From: Chryseobacterium sp. R2A-55
GTDB lineage: Bacteria; Bacteroidota; Bacteroidia; Flavobacteriales; Weeksellaceae
NCBI RefSeq assembly: GCF_021401085.1
Contig: NZ_JACBFP010000001.1
Location: 535,787-599,786, forward strand
DNA: 64,000 bases
Direction: 5' to 3'
Shown here: one piece after another, positions 18,027 to 26,635 of the stretch
Layout: each line of letters starts with the position of its first letter
Position numbering within the stretch: the first letter of the stretch is position 1
Program-made: the position numbers and the translations under genes
The notes under the pieces: model-generated
Told to the model about the DNA's origin: nothing
Databases searched by the model: none
What the model saw: the letters and a program-made list of their open reading frames with translations, nothing else

Positions 18027-18830
18027 ATGAACCCAATGAAAACACTACCTCTAATTGCTATTTGCACGCTCTCACTCTTTTCCTGCAACATCAAGTCTGA
18101 TGGCGGATTTCCTTTAAACATTGTTCCAAAAGAAGGAAAAGGACCATTGACCGAAAAGGAATATAAAATGGATTTCGATGAGATCAAAGTCGCCCAGTCC
18201 ATCCGTGCGGAAGTCTTCAAAGCAAATCAGGAGAAAGTCGTCATTTCTGCACCATCAGACCTTATGGAGGATATTCTTGTTGAAAATAATGGCGGAAAAC
18301 TCTACATTCATTTCAAGCAGGGAATCAATATTTCAAGCAGAAATGTGACTGCCAGAATTTATGCCAAAGATTTTTCTGTTTTAAAGGCGAGTTCTTCCGC
18401 AGACATCATCGTTAAAGATAAATTTACCCAAGACAGAACCGATATTGAAGTTTCCAGTTCCGGAACCGTGAAAGGTGATCTGGAAGCCAACGAAATGTCC
18501 ATCGATGTTTCAAGTTCGGGAACTTTCTCCGGTAAAATCTGGGCCGTAAATCTGAAATCGGGGGTGAGTTCTTCAGGCGAGGTGATTATTTCGGGTAAGG
18601 CTAAAAGCGCCAATCTTCGTGCATCTTCTTCCGGAACAATCAATGCGAAAAACCTCATTGCTGAAAATGCGGATACTCAGGCATCAAGCAGTGGTGATGT
18701 GAGTTTGTCTGTTTCCAACAGCTTAAAAGCTGCGGCAAGTTCATCGGGAGATATCGTGATTTTGAGAAAGGGTGCGGTGAATGTTTTGAGTAAAAGCGAG
18801 AGCAGCGGCGGAAGTGTGAGAATTAATTAG
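18027..18830 (+). CDS. Head GIN domain lipoprotein (DUF2807)
   Basis: 267-aa predicted lipoprotein: signal MNPMKTLPLIAICTLSLFSC with Cys20 as the lipidation site. The rest is a beta-helical DUF2807/GIN domain made of repeated Ser-rich strands (VSSSGTV, VSSSGTF, VSSSGEV, ASSSGTI, ASSSGDV), which typify the family. Function is unknown; such proteins are usually cell-surface or periplasmic. An alternative start is the Met at codon 4. Its mRNA ends at the strong hairpin at 18876-18910. Confidence 0.88.
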   Translation: MNPMKTLPLIAICTLSLFSCNIKSDGGFPLNIVPKEGKGPLTEKEYKMDFDEIKVAQSIRAEVFKANQEKVVISAPSDLMEDILVENNGGKLYIHFKQGINISSRNVTARIYAKDFSVLKASSSADIIVKDKFTQDRTDIEVSSSGTVKGDLEANEMSIDVSSSGTFSGKIWAVNLKSGVSSSGEVIISGKAKSANLRASSSGTINAKNLIAENADTQASSSGDVSLSVSNSLKAAASSSGDIVILRKGAVNVLSKSESSGGSVRIN

Positions 18831-18875
18831 TTGGAGGATTTTTGATCCACTTTTTTTCCGTAATAACATTGATCA

Positions 18876-18910
18876 TAAAGACGCTGATTCGGCTTGAATC
18901 AGCGTCTTTA
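18876..18910. terminator. Bidirectional hairpin terminator
   Basis: Perfect 15-bp stem (TAAAGACGCTGATTC and its complement) with loop GGCTT between the convergent head-GIN and TPM genes; A/T-rich on both sides. Confidence 0.9.
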
Positions 18911-18948
18911 TTTATAAAAATCGTACTTTTCACCAATTACTGCACACA

Positions 18949-19752
18949 TCACCAACCTCCAGAAGCACCGCCCCCGCCAAAACTTCCGCCGCCACCGAAT
19001 CCGCCAAATCCGCCACCGCCGGAACCGCCACCAAATCCACCACCGCCAAAACTTCCCGGGAATGGAAAGAATCCGCCTGGATAGGTTCTTCGTCCCCGTC
19101 GGGAAAGCATTTCATCGTCATCATCATTATTTCCACCGCCACCACCGTGATTCCTGAAAAATATACTGATAAGGAGAAAGACAAAAAAGCAAATAATCAA
19201 TATTTGAAACGCACTTAAACCCTCATCAGAATTAGTGTCTTTGACAATCGGTTTGAATTTTCCCTGTACCGCGTCCATCAATGCCGAAGTTCCGCGGTTG
19301 ATTCCTTCATACCAAAGTCCCTGCTTGAAATTGGGCGTTACGATATAGTCCAGAATTTGTCCGGCAACTGATGCGGTAAGATATTGCTCCACCGCTCTTC
19401 CCTGCTGGATGGACATGGTGTGGTCTTCTGTTGCGATCAGGAAAACGATTCCATTGTCCACACCTTTTTGCCCGATTCCCCACTTTTGACCGTACATGGT
19501 AGCGAGGTAATTCACATCTTCGCCGCCGGTGGTGGGAATGATGATCACCTCGATTTCAGTGGAAGTGGAATCCGAAAACTTAATAAGCTTCTGGTTAAGA
19601 GCGGCTTTTTCTGTTTGGGATAAAAGTCCGACCTCATCGTAAACGGGATAAAGAACTGCAGGTTTCGCAGGAATTTTCTGGGCAGAAACAATGAGGTTCA
19701 GACCAAGAAACAGTAAGGCGAAAAAATTTTTATAGGTAAGGATTTGTTTCAA
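18949..19752 (-). CDS. TPM domain membrane protein with Gly-rich tail
   Basis: 267-aa YgcG-like protein. Signal peptide 1-24 (ending VSAQ), a TPM (TLP18.3/Psb32/MOLO-1) domain at about 35-165 (VYDEVGLLS, IEVIIIPTTGGEDVNYLATMY, DNGIVFLIA), one membrane helix near residues 183-200, then an acidic patch and a Gly/Ser/Phe tail of ~35 residues ending GGASGGW. The Gly tail is usual for this family. It is last in a LemA-TPM-TPM operon, 72 bases after the second TPM gene. TPM domains elsewhere act as phosphatases or membrane-complex assembly factors; the role here is unknown. Confidence 0.9.
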   Translation of the reverse strand: MKQILTYKNFFALLFLGLNLIVSAQKIPAKPAVLYPVYDEVGLLSQTEKAALNQKLIKFSDSTSTEIEVIIIPTTGGEDVNYLATMYGQKWGIGQKGVDNGIVFLIATEDHTMSIQQGRAVEQYLTASVAGQILDYIVTPNFKQGLWYEGINRGTSALMDAVQGKFKPIVKDTNSDEGLSAFQILIICFFVFLLISIFFRNHGGGGGNNDDDDEMLSRRGRRTYPGGFFPFPGSFGGGGFGGGSGGGGFGGFGGGGSFGGGGASGGW

Positions 19753-19824
19753 TTTTGGTCGAAATATTTCAGTTAGTAAACGCTCGCAAGTCTATCCTCC
19801 ATGAACTTTCCTCTATCATCTAAA

Positions 19825-20253
19825 TCAGGAGAACGTAATTTCATTAGGCAATTCGTTTGGGTTTTCACCGGTAATCGGGAAATGTTTTTTGAGTTCTTCG
19901 CCGGTTTGCAGAACCGCATTTTTCAGGCCTTCGAAATATTTCTTTTTTGAAAACTGAGAAGTAACTTCGTCATGCATTCTGTCCCAGAAGTTTTGGTGGA
20001 CTTTTTTGTGGATCCCCTCGTCACCTATGATGGTAAGATACTGTCTTTCAAAATTCACGTGGAAGAGCACTGCATTTTTTTCGGCAGTCTGATCTTTACA
20101 AAGTCTTTTGAAAACCGCAAAAGCTATTTCCGCATTATTTCCTTCGGTATTGGAATCAATATGGATCCGGATTTCTCCAGTGGAGCAATCTTCTGCTGTT
20201 TGAATGGCTTCCACCAGGGAAGCCATTTCAGTATCTGTGAGGAATGCATTCAT
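19825..20253 (-). CDS. Soluble TPM domain protein
   Basis: 142-aa protein that is almost entirely a TPM domain: an N-terminal EIRIHID strand, KNAVLFHVNFERQYLTIIGDEGIH and a final helix FEGLKNAVLQTGEELKKHFP. No signal peptide or membrane helix was found, so unlike its neighbour it is probably cytoplasmic. Its start overlaps the last base of the LemA gene stop region (same base 20253), which is strong evidence of translational coupling. The LemA-TPM-TPM arrangement is a recurring Bacteroidota operon. Confidence 0.9.
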   Translation of the reverse strand: MNAFLTDTEMASLVEAIQTAEDCSTGEIRIHIDSNTEGNNAEIAFAVFKRLCKDQTAEKNAVLFHVNFERQYLTIIGDEGIHKKVHQNFWDRMHDEVTSQFSKKKYFEGLKNAVLQTGEELKKHFPITGENPNELPNEITFS

Positions 20254-20861
20254 TAATTGGTGAAAACTTCGGGCGCTTTCTGTGCACCTGCGTCTGCTTT
20301 GAAATAGGGTTTTTCTTTAAAGTTGGTGAAATTCGCCAGAATATTGTTTGGGAAAGTCTTGATCGCAGTATTATAATCCTGTGCGGCCTCATTGTAATAA
20401 ACGGTTTCGCTTCGGATGCTGTTTTCAATCGCGGTATATTCCCTCTGGAAATTGATGTATTGCTGATCCGCCTTCAGGTTTGGGTATTGTTCCACCACTG
20501 CCATCAATCGGCTTAATGCACCACTTAACTCACCTTGTGCAGCCTGGAATTTTGCCAAATCTGCTTCGGTCATATTGGTGGGATCCACAGTAATCGAAGT
20601 AGCTTTAGACCTAGCTTCAATCACTTTGGTTAATGTTTCCTGCTCGAATTGGGAATAAGCCTTGACGGTTCTTTCCAAGTTTGGAATCAGGTTCGCACGC
20701 TTTTGGTAAACGGTTTCCACATTAGACCATTTCGTGTTCACATTTTGATCCTTGGTCACGAAATTATTGTACCCATTTTTACCCCAGAAAAATAATATAG
20801 CGGCAATCACGAGAAGAGCAATCCCAATCGTTCCGGCGCTCATGCAACCTCTGTTTCTCAT
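20253..20861 (-). CDS. lemA: LemA family membrane protein
   Basis: 202-aa LemA protein: one N-terminal membrane segment (residues ~10-27, IGIALLVIAAILFFWG) and a long helical body exposed outside the cytoplasm, with conserved VETVYQKRANLIPNL and YPNLKADQ segments. The function is unknown; the family is found with TPM proteins or HtpX. It heads a three-gene operon, and TATATTTG on the minus strand at 20895-20902 is the likely -7 box. That element lies 13 bases from the opposing folA -7 box. Confidence 0.92.
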   Translation of the reverse strand: MRNRGCMSAGTIGIALLVIAAILFFWGKNGYNNFVTKDQNVNTKWSNVETVYQKRANLIPNLERTVKAYSQFEQETLTKVIEARSKATSITVDPTNMTEADLAKFQAAQGELSGALSRLMAVVEQYPNLKADQQYINFQREYTAIENSIRSETVYYNEAAQDYNTAIKTFPNNILANFTNFKEKPYFKADAGAQKAPEVFTN

Positions 20862-20894
20862 AGTTTTTATCTTTAATGTTAATTATTCGACACC

Positions 20895-20922
20895 CAAATA
20901 TACAAATTATGTGCTAAATTTG
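20895..20922. promoter_or_regulatory. Back-to-back lemA and folA -7 promoter elements
   Basis: TATATTTG on the minus strand (20895-20902, lemA side) and TAAATTTG on the plus strand (20915-20922, folA side) both match TAnnTTTG. They are separated by 12 bases in a 78-base divergent gap; TTTG -33 boxes were not evident for either. Confidence 0.5.
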
Positions 20923-20939
20923 TAAAAATTTCTTAAAAA

Positions 20940-21428
20940 ATGATAACATTAGTGGTGGCAATGGGGCTGAATCGTGAGATTGGTATTGATAATCTGTTAC
21001 CGTGGCATCTCCCAAAAGACTTAAAACATTTCAAGGAAATTACTTCAAACCACCCGATCATCATGGGAAGAAAAACATTTGAAAGCATCGGAAAACCGCT
21101 TCCCAACCGGACAAACATCGTGGTCTCCAGAAAAAAGGACTGGTTCGAGGAAGGAATCCTGATCGTGGGAAGCTTGAAGGAAGCTCTGAAATTCGCCCAA
21201 AAAATTGACGAGGACATCTTCATCATTGGGGGCGGAAACATTTTTGAACAAACCATGGACATCGCAGACAAACTGGAAGTCACCGAAATAAAGACCACCA
21301 TCGACGCAGATACCTTTTTCCCCGAAATTGACGAAAAAATCTGGAAAAAAACCGGTGAAGTTTGCCACGAAAAGGATGAGAAGAATAATTTTGATTTTTG
21401 TTTTCAGACTTATGAAAAAGTAAAGTAA
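20940..21428 (+). CDS. folA: Dihydrofolate reductase
   Basis: NADPH-dependent reduction of dihydrofolate. The 162-aa length is standard. Conserved features: VAMGLNREIGIDNLLPWHLPKDLKHFK with the catalytic acidic residue region, MGRKTFESIGKPLPNR for NADPH binding, and IIGGGNIFEQ. The C-terminal part (KNNFDFCFQTYEKV) completes the last strands. The 18-base leader from the predicted promoter is short but usual in Flavobacteriia. Confidence 0.96.
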   Translation: MITLVVAMGLNREIGIDNLLPWHLPKDLKHFKEITSNHPIIMGRKTFESIGKPLPNRTNIVVSRKKDWFEEGILIVGSLKEALKFAQKIDEDIFIIGGGNIFEQTMDIADKLEVTEIKTTIDADTFFPEIDEKIWKKTGEVCHEKDEKNNFDFCFQTYEKVK

Positions 21429-21571
21429 AAGACAAAACCATCTGCAATTTTTGAATACTGTAAAGGCACCGAAGTTCAATACATAAAAGACAATTTCATT
21501 CGTTAAAAGGCACCCGGAACCAATTGCAACCATTGCACCAACCGCAATACTTTCATCAGGAGAATACGGGA

Positions 21572-21602
21572 TTGCACCAAATCCACAATTTCCTTACTTT
21601 TG
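21572..21602 (+). promoter_or_regulatory. Promoter of the TPR membrane protein gene
   Basis: ATTG at 21571-21574 and TACTTTTG at 21595-21602, spaced 20 bases, match the Bacteroidota -33/-7 layout ahead of the ATG at 21621. Confidence 0.6.
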
Positions 21603-21620
21603 CACCATTAATTTTCAACA

Positions 21621-22187
21621 ATGAACAAATACATAAAATTCGTGATTGCAGCGCTCATGATTGCTGCAGGAATTTACCTGATGTCTAACAGAAATATTGG
21701 CTGGGGAATCGTGGTGGTCATCCTTTCCGCAATTCCGGTCTTGCTGTTTTTTAAGAATGAATTTATCCTTTTGGCGTTTTGGTTTTTAAGGAAACAGAAT
21801 GTCCCAAAAACATCAAAATGGCTTTCAAAAATCACCAATTTTGAATCCCAACTCCATAAATCGCAATACGGATATTTCCATTATCTGCAGGGTCTTACAT
21901 TGGCACAGGAACATCCGCACCAGGTGGAACCCTTAATGCGAAAAGCTCTGGATTACGGACTCAACATGAAGCATGACCGCGCAATGGCCACTTTGAACAT
22001 CGCAGCAGGAGCTTTGCAGAAAGGAAGAAAGCAGGAGGCCCAAAAACTTTTGGAAGAAGCCAAAAGATTAGACACCGCCGGAATGATGACCGACCAGATC
22101 AAAATGCTGAGAGACCAGCTGAAAATGCCATCCATGCAGAAACACATGCACAATCCGAATATGCGGCAGAGAGGAAAATTCTTTTAG
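21621..22187 (+). CDS. DUF2892/TPR-like membrane protein
   Basis: 188-aa protein. Two hydrophobic segments at about residues 5-23 and 28-46 anchor it; the rest is helical with TPR-like character (HYLQGLTLAQEHPHQVEPLMRKAL and AMATLNIAAGALQKGRKQEAQKLLEEA). The C-terminus is Met/His-rich (MPSMQKHMHNPNMRQ), which might bind a metal, but that is speculation. It is monocistronic, convergent with the TRIC-type channel gene. I do not know its function. Confidence 0.75.
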   Translation: MNKYIKFVIAALMIAAGIYLMSNRNIGWGIVVVILSAIPVLLFFKNEFILLAFWFLRKQNVPKTSKWLSKITNFESQLHKSQYGYFHYLQGLTLAQEHPHQVEPLMRKALDYGLNMKHDRAMATLNIAAGALQKGRKQEAQKLLEEAKRLDTAGMMTDQIKMLRDQLKMPSMQKHMHNPNMRQRGKFF

Positions 22188-22254
22188 AGCGATGTAATTA
22201 ATGAATCCTATGGATCATAGGACAAATTGGATGTTTGCAAAGAAATCAAATGCT

Positions 22255-22893
22255 TTACATTTCCGAGCTGTTGTCAACCCCATAAAACTTAGGCATCTGC
22301 CAATGGTATTTTACGGCTAATGTTCTGATCAGCACAATCAGCAAAATAGTTGAAATCTGCACAAAAGTGTACGAAAGACGGGTATTGTACACCAAAAACA
22401 GAAATATGGTTCCACCAATAATGCTCGCGGTGGCATAAATTTCTTTCCTGAAAATCAACGGAATCCTGTTCAGCAAGATATCCCGGATAATGCCCCCGAA
22501 ACAACCCGTGATCGTTCCCAAAGTAATGCAGATAACCGGGTGTAAATCGGCATTCATCCCCTTTTGGATTCCTACAATGGTGAAAAGTCCCAAACCGAAA
22601 CTGTCGAACAGAAATAACGTTACTCGGAATCTGCTTTCCAGCGACTTAAAAATCATCGCGATGATGCAGGTAATAAAGATTACCGAACACATTACCATAT
22701 CGCGCATCCAGAAAACGGGAACATCGAGCAGTAAATCTCTTACCGTTCCGCCGCCCACTGCAGTGACAAATGAAATAATCAAAACTCCAAACGGGTCAAA
22801 ACGTTTTTGCATTGCGGCAAAAGCGCCAGACATCGCAAACGAAATCGTTCCGAGTATTTCTATAAGAAGGTTGAAGTTTTGATGAATATCCAA
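22255..22893 (-). CDS. TRIC-type cation channel family membrane protein (UPF0126)
   Basis: 212-aa integral membrane protein with seven hydrophobic segments arranged as two repeats of a three-helix unit. The family motifs FAMSGAFAAM and GGGTVRDLLL (first repeat), and GCFGGIIRDILL (second), mark the paired Gly-rich kinks of the pore. Homologues conduct monovalent cations. It is 4 bases after coaD on the same strand and is probably cotranscribed with it. Confidence 0.9.
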   Translation of the reverse strand: MDIHQNFNLLIEILGTISFAMSGAFAAMQKRFDPFGVLIISFVTAVGGGTVRDLLLDVPVFWMRDMVMCSVIFITCIIAMIFKSLESRFRVTLFLFDSFGLGLFTIVGIQKGMNADLHPVICITLGTITGCFGGIIRDILLNRIPLIFRKEIYATASIIGGTIFLFLVYNTRLSYTFVQISTILLIVLIRTLAVKYHWQMPKFYGVDNSSEM

Positions 22894-22897
22894 ATTA

Positions 22898-23359
22898 TTA
22901 AACGCGAACCGCGTCTGGTACTAAAAGTTCATAATTACCTCTGAAACTGATGATTTCCCTAACAATACTGCTGCTGATAAATGATTTTCCGGACGAAGTA
23001 AGAAGGAATATCGTTTCAATCTTGTTTTCCCTGGTCAGCTCACGATTGGTCTGCGCAATAGCTTTCTCAAACTCGAAATCTGCCGGATTTCTTAGACCCC
23101 GCAGAATGAAATTCACATTTTTGCTCCGGCAATAATCGATGGTCAATCCCTCGAAATGGTCCACTTCGATATTCGGGAAATCCTTAAAAGTTTTTCTGAT
23201 GAACTCCATTCTTTGCGCCAGAGAAAACATGTACTTCTTCTGCGAATTTTGCCCGATGGCAATGATGATTTTATCAAAGAGCGGATAGGCTCTCTCCACG
23301 ATATCATAATGTCCTAAAGTGATCGGATCAAATGATCCTGGAAAAACGGCGATTCTCAT
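22898..23359 (-). CDS. coaD: Phosphopantetheine adenylyltransferase
   Basis: Penultimate step of coenzyme A synthesis, adenylating 4'-phosphopantetheine. The 153-aa protein carries the nucleotidyltransferase motif GSFDPITLGHYDI (TxGH), the FILRGLRNPADFEFE loop and the final TSSGKSFISSSIVREI segment with the ISSS signature. Length is usual. It is the first gene of a pair with the TRIC-type channel. Confidence 0.97.
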   Translation of the reverse strand: MRIAVFPGSFDPITLGHYDIVERAYPLFDKIIIAIGQNSQKKYMFSLAQRMEFIRKTFKDFPNIEVDHFEGLTIDYCRSKNVNFILRGLRNPADFEFEKAIAQTNRELTRENKIETIFLLTSSGKSFISSSIVREIISFRGNYELLVPDAVRV

Positions 23360-23443
23360 AAATTCTGTTTCAGGTCTGTCTGCCGACAGGTGGGTTTAAA
23401 GTCTGAAGCTTCAGGTTGGGTTCCTGAAATCATTTACTGTTAA

Positions 23444-24427
23444 TTATTTCCGAAGGGCTTTCTCCACTTCATTTCCGCACAAATCCTTGATGGAAATCCC
23501 ATAGATTTTTGCTTGCTGAGGAAGGATGGATGCCGGTGAAAATCCAGGATTGGTGTTCATTTCCAGCATGAAAGGAACGCCATTCATAATAATGAACTCA
23601 CTTCGTGAAAAGCCACTCATCCCTAAGGAATCATAAGCTCTTTTAGCCATTTCTTCCACTTTGATTCGGGTTTCCTCATCGATTCTTGCCGGAGTAATTT
23701 CTTCGGAAGCACCTTCGTATTTTGCCTCGTAATCGAAGAATTCTTTATGAGGAACGATTTCGGTGATTCCCAAAACAATGGTTTCGCCATTAAAATCAAC
23801 CACTCCCACTGAAACTTCCATTCCGTTCAGGAAGCTTTCGATCAGGATCTGGTCATCTTCTGCAAAAGCGAAATCCAGGGCTTTGCTTAGTTCAGCTTGC
23901 TCCTTAACTTTAGAAATTCCCAATGAAGATCCGCTCTGATTGGGTTTTACAAACAGTGGCAAACCTAATTCCTGTATGATTTGATCTTCGTCAATATTTT
24001 CTCCTTTCCTTAAATAAATGCTCTTTGCGGAAGGAATTCCATATTTCGCCAAAACAGCAAGGGTATCTTTTTTGTTGAAAGTCAAAGCACTTTGATAAAA
24101 ATTGCAGCCGGTGTACTTTTGGCCGATCGTATCCCAATATGCCTGAAGCTCGCCATTCTCACCCGGTTTTCCGTGGATGATGTTGAAACAAACATCAAAC
24201 TTCACATCAAATCCGCTACTCAGATGGACAGAGAAATCGGCTTTGTTGATGGGTGATTTTTCACCCCGGTCATCCAAAAAATACCACTCATCCTTCAGGA
24301 TCACCACTTTATAGACATGGTACAAATCCCGGTCGAGTGAATCATAAATGAGTTGCCCGCTTTTCAGGGAAACCTTGTATTCATCGGAATAACCGCCCAT
24401 CACCACGGCTACGTTTTTCTTGTTCAT
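23444..24427 (-). CDS. ddl: D-alanine--D-alanine ligase
   Basis: ATP-grasp ligase making D-Ala-D-Ala for peptidoglycan. The 327-aa product from the ATG at 24427 begins MNKKNVAVVMGGYSDEY. HGKPGENGELQAYWD, FVKPNQSGSSLGISKV and the C-terminal metal-binding FMLEMNTNPGFSPASILP motif are all present. A start seven codons upstream is possible but not supported. The TAATTTTG at 24446-24453 on the minus strand fits a -7 box, with a possible TTG at -33. The gene is divergent from lpxK. Confidence 0.96.
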   Translation of the reverse strand: MNKKNVAVVMGGYSDEYKVSLKSGQLIYDSLDRDLYHVYKVVILKDEWYFLDDRGEKSPINKADFSVHLSSGFDVKFDVCFNIIHGKPGENGELQAYWDTIGQKYTGCNFYQSALTFNKKDTLAVLAKYGIPSAKSIYLRKGENIDEDQIIQELGLPLFVKPNQSGSSLGISKVKEQAELSKALDFAFAEDDQILIESFLNGMEVSVGVVDFNGETIVLGITEIVPHKEFFDYEAKYEGASEEITPARIDEETRIKVEEMAKRAYDSLGMSGFSRSEFIIMNGVPFMLEMNTNPGFSPASILPQQAKIYGISIKDLCGNEVEKALRK

Positions 24428-24517
24428 TGTTTTTTCTATATAGAGCAAAATTAAACAATTTGTTGTGAAACAACAGTCCGTTGCAGATTTAATTTATCCA
24501 AATACGTTGAAATCAAC

Positions 24518-24549
24518 TTTTAATATCCACCCAAAAATGCTTATTTTTG
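24518..24549 (+). promoter_or_regulatory. Likely lpxK-PNP promoter
   Basis: TTTT (24518-24521), 20 bases, then TATTTTTG (24542-24549), a match to the Bacteroidota -7 box and a partial -33 box. The ATG of lpxK is at 24603. Confidence 0.55.
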
Positions 24550-24602
24550 CACCCCATGAAACCACAAGGTTGAATGTGACCTCATAAAATGCACATTTTC
24601 TG

Positions 24603-25628
24603 ATGAAAAGATGGTATCTCTACCCTTTTTCTCTTGTTTATCATTTGGTGACGGCAATCCGGAACACCTTTTATAGCTGGGGAATTTTTAGTTCTACAAA
24701 ATTCAAGACGCCGATCATCAATGTCGGGAATCTTTCCGTGGGCGGAAGCGGTAAATCCCCTATGGTGATGTACCTCGCCGACCTTCTATCCAGACATTTC
24801 CGAACCGGCGTGCTTTCCAGAGGTTACGGAAGAGTCACGAAAGGTTACGGAATCACGAATTACGACAGCAACTACAAAACCGTGGGCGACGAAGCAATGC
24901 AGCTCTTTGAAAGATTCAGAAACCGTTTCGTCATCGGCGTTTCCGAGGAAAGAGTTCCGGGAGCAAAAAAAATCATCGCCGATATGGATCTGGATGTCCT
25001 GATTTTGGATGATGCCTACCAGCACCGCGCCATCAATCCCGGTTTCAATATTCTAATGACCGATTACAACGATCCCTATTTTAGGGATTTCCTGCTTCCT
25101 GCCGGAGATTTAAGGGAAAGCCGTTCCGGCAAAAAGCGCGCACAAATCATCATGGTTTCAAAATGTCCAGATAACTTGACCGACGAAAAAAAACAATACT
25201 ATATATCGAGGATTAAGCCACAACATGATCAAAAGGTCTTCTTCTCCAGCATTGGTTATGACGAGAATGTGTACTCCCATGACAAATCTTTGCCCGATAA
25301 TAATCTCGGGTATTACGATATTTTGCTCATCACCGGAATTGCCAATCCGAAACCGCTGATAGATCATCTTTCCAGGTTTTCTCAGCGGGTGAAACATTTG
25401 AAATTCAAAGACCATCATAATTTCAGCGATCAGGATATCCAGAATATTTTGAAGGAATACAAAAAATTGGGCGAATACAGATTGATTTTGACGACCGAAA
25501 AAGACTATGTTCGACTGAAAACTTTTGACTACCTTCGTGATCTTGTTTATTATTGGCCGATCAATGTAAACATAGACAAAAGGGAAGAGTTCAACCAAAT
25601 CGTTTTGGATTATGTTAGAAAGCATTAA
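24603..25628 (+). CDS. lpxK: Tetraacyldisaccharide 4'-kinase
   Basis: Phosphorylates the lipid A disaccharide at the inner membrane. The 341-aa protein has the Walker A GNLSVGGSGKSPMVMYL near residue 40, then GVLSRGYGRVTKGY and DLDVLILDDAYQHRAI, all LpxK hallmarks. An N-terminal hydrophobic stretch fits membrane association. Its last 17 bases overlap the start of the nucleoside phosphorylase gene, so the two are almost certainly translated from one mRNA. Confidence 0.95.
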   Translation: MKRWYLYPFSLVYHLVTAIRNTFYSWGIFSSTKFKTPIINVGNLSVGGSGKSPMVMYLADLLSRHFRTGVLSRGYGRVTKGYGITNYDSNYKTVGDEAMQLFERFRNRFVIGVSEERVPGAKKIIADMDLDVLILDDAYQHRAINPGFNILMTDYNDPYFRDFLLPAGDLRESRSGKKRAQIIMVSKCPDNLTDEKKQYYISRIKPQHDQKVFFSSIGYDENVYSHDKSLPDNNLGYYDILLITGIANPKPLIDHLSRFSQRVKHLKFKDHHNFSDQDIQNILKEYKKLGEYRLILTTEKDYVRLKTFDYLRDLVYYWPINVNIDKREEFNQIVLDYVRKH

Positions 25629-26427
25629 GGAAACCGCCAGTTTCATCAAAAATATCATCAAAGAAACCCCCGATTTCGCCATTGTTTTAGGTTCCGGATT
25701 GGGAAAACTGAAGGACGAAGTGGAACCCCTCTGTATTTTGGACTACACCGAAATCCCTAACTTTCCGCAAACTACTGTTGTGGGACACGGCGGAAAACTG
25801 ATTTACGGAATCTTGGAAGGCAAAAAAGTTTTGATGCTGAGCGGAAGATTCCACTATTATGAAGGACACGATATCCAGACTGTGGTTTTTCCATTCCGGG
25901 TATTTCATCTTTTGGGCATCAAAAACCTCATTGTTTCTAATGCATCCGGCGGCGTGAATCCAAACTTCCGGGTTGCCGATATCATGCTGATTTCCGACCA
26001 TATCAATATGATGCCGGAACATCCGCTTCGGGGCAAAAACATCGACGAGTTCGGACCGAGATTTGTAGATATGAGCGAACCTTATCACAAAAAAATGCTG
26101 GAAGTTGCCGAAAATTTCGCCAAAGAAAACAATATTTCCGTTCACAAAGGCGTCTATGTCGCATTACAGGGACCTACTTTCGAAACCCCTGCCGAATACG
26201 GCATGATTCGTGCAATTGGGGGCGATGCGGTGGGAATGAGCACCGTTCCGGAAGTCATCGTGGCAAAACACCAGGGAATGAACTGTTTCGGAATCTCCAT
26301 CATCACCGATGTTGGCGGGCCCGACATCGCATTCACCGTTTCTCATGACGAAGTTCTGGAGGCAGCCAATAAAGCAATGCCGAATGTAATTCGTGTGGTG
26401 AAAGGTTTGGTGAAGAATTATTCTTAG
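25612..26427 (+). CDS. Purine-nucleoside phosphorylase
   Basis: Phosphorolysis of purine ribonucleosides and deoxyribonucleosides. The 271-aa length and motifs identify the trimeric class: FAIVLGSGLGKL, GRFHYYEG, LIVSNASGGVNPNF, GVYVALQGPTFETPAEY and GMSTVPEVIVAKH. The ATG lies inside the end of lpxK (17-base overlap). This coupling of a purine salvage enzyme to lipid A synthesis is common in Flavobacteriia; no functional link is implied. After the stop comes an 865-base repeat-rich gap. Confidence 0.95.
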   Translation: MLESIKETASFIKNIIKETPDFAIVLGSGLGKLKDEVEPLCILDYTEIPNFPQTTVVGHGGKLIYGILEGKKVLMLSGRFHYYEGHDIQTVVFPFRVFHLLGIKNLIVSNASGGVNPNFRVADIMLISDHINMMPEHPLRGKNIDEFGPRFVDMSEPYHKKMLEVAENFAKENNISVHKGVYVALQGPTFETPAEYGMIRAIGGDAVGMSTVPEVIVAKHQGMNCFGISIITDVGGPDIAFTVSHDEVLEAANKAMPNVIRVVKGLVKNYS

Positions 26428-26635
26428 GATTTTCGGGATACGCGGTTCGCAGTTTAAACTTCGGAACTTCATTTTCCTTGAGCAGGACAGTCGCAAATTC
26501 GCAACAAAAATCCATTCTTAATTTTAAGAGTTTTATCTAAATTTCATCGGTGTCTTTTCAAAATTCACCATCAGATTTTTCAATATTAGTTTTGCCTTTA
26601 GCTCATGGAGAAAAGATTTAAATGAGCTGATAAAG

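Noticed and set aside
17977..18045. Longer start for the M3 peptidase
   Set aside because: It overlaps the divergent head-GIN start and destroys the signal peptide.
18930..19184. Gly/Ala/Val- and Pro-rich frames opposite the TPM gene tail
   Set aside because: They are complements of the Gly-rich tail codons, not separate genes.
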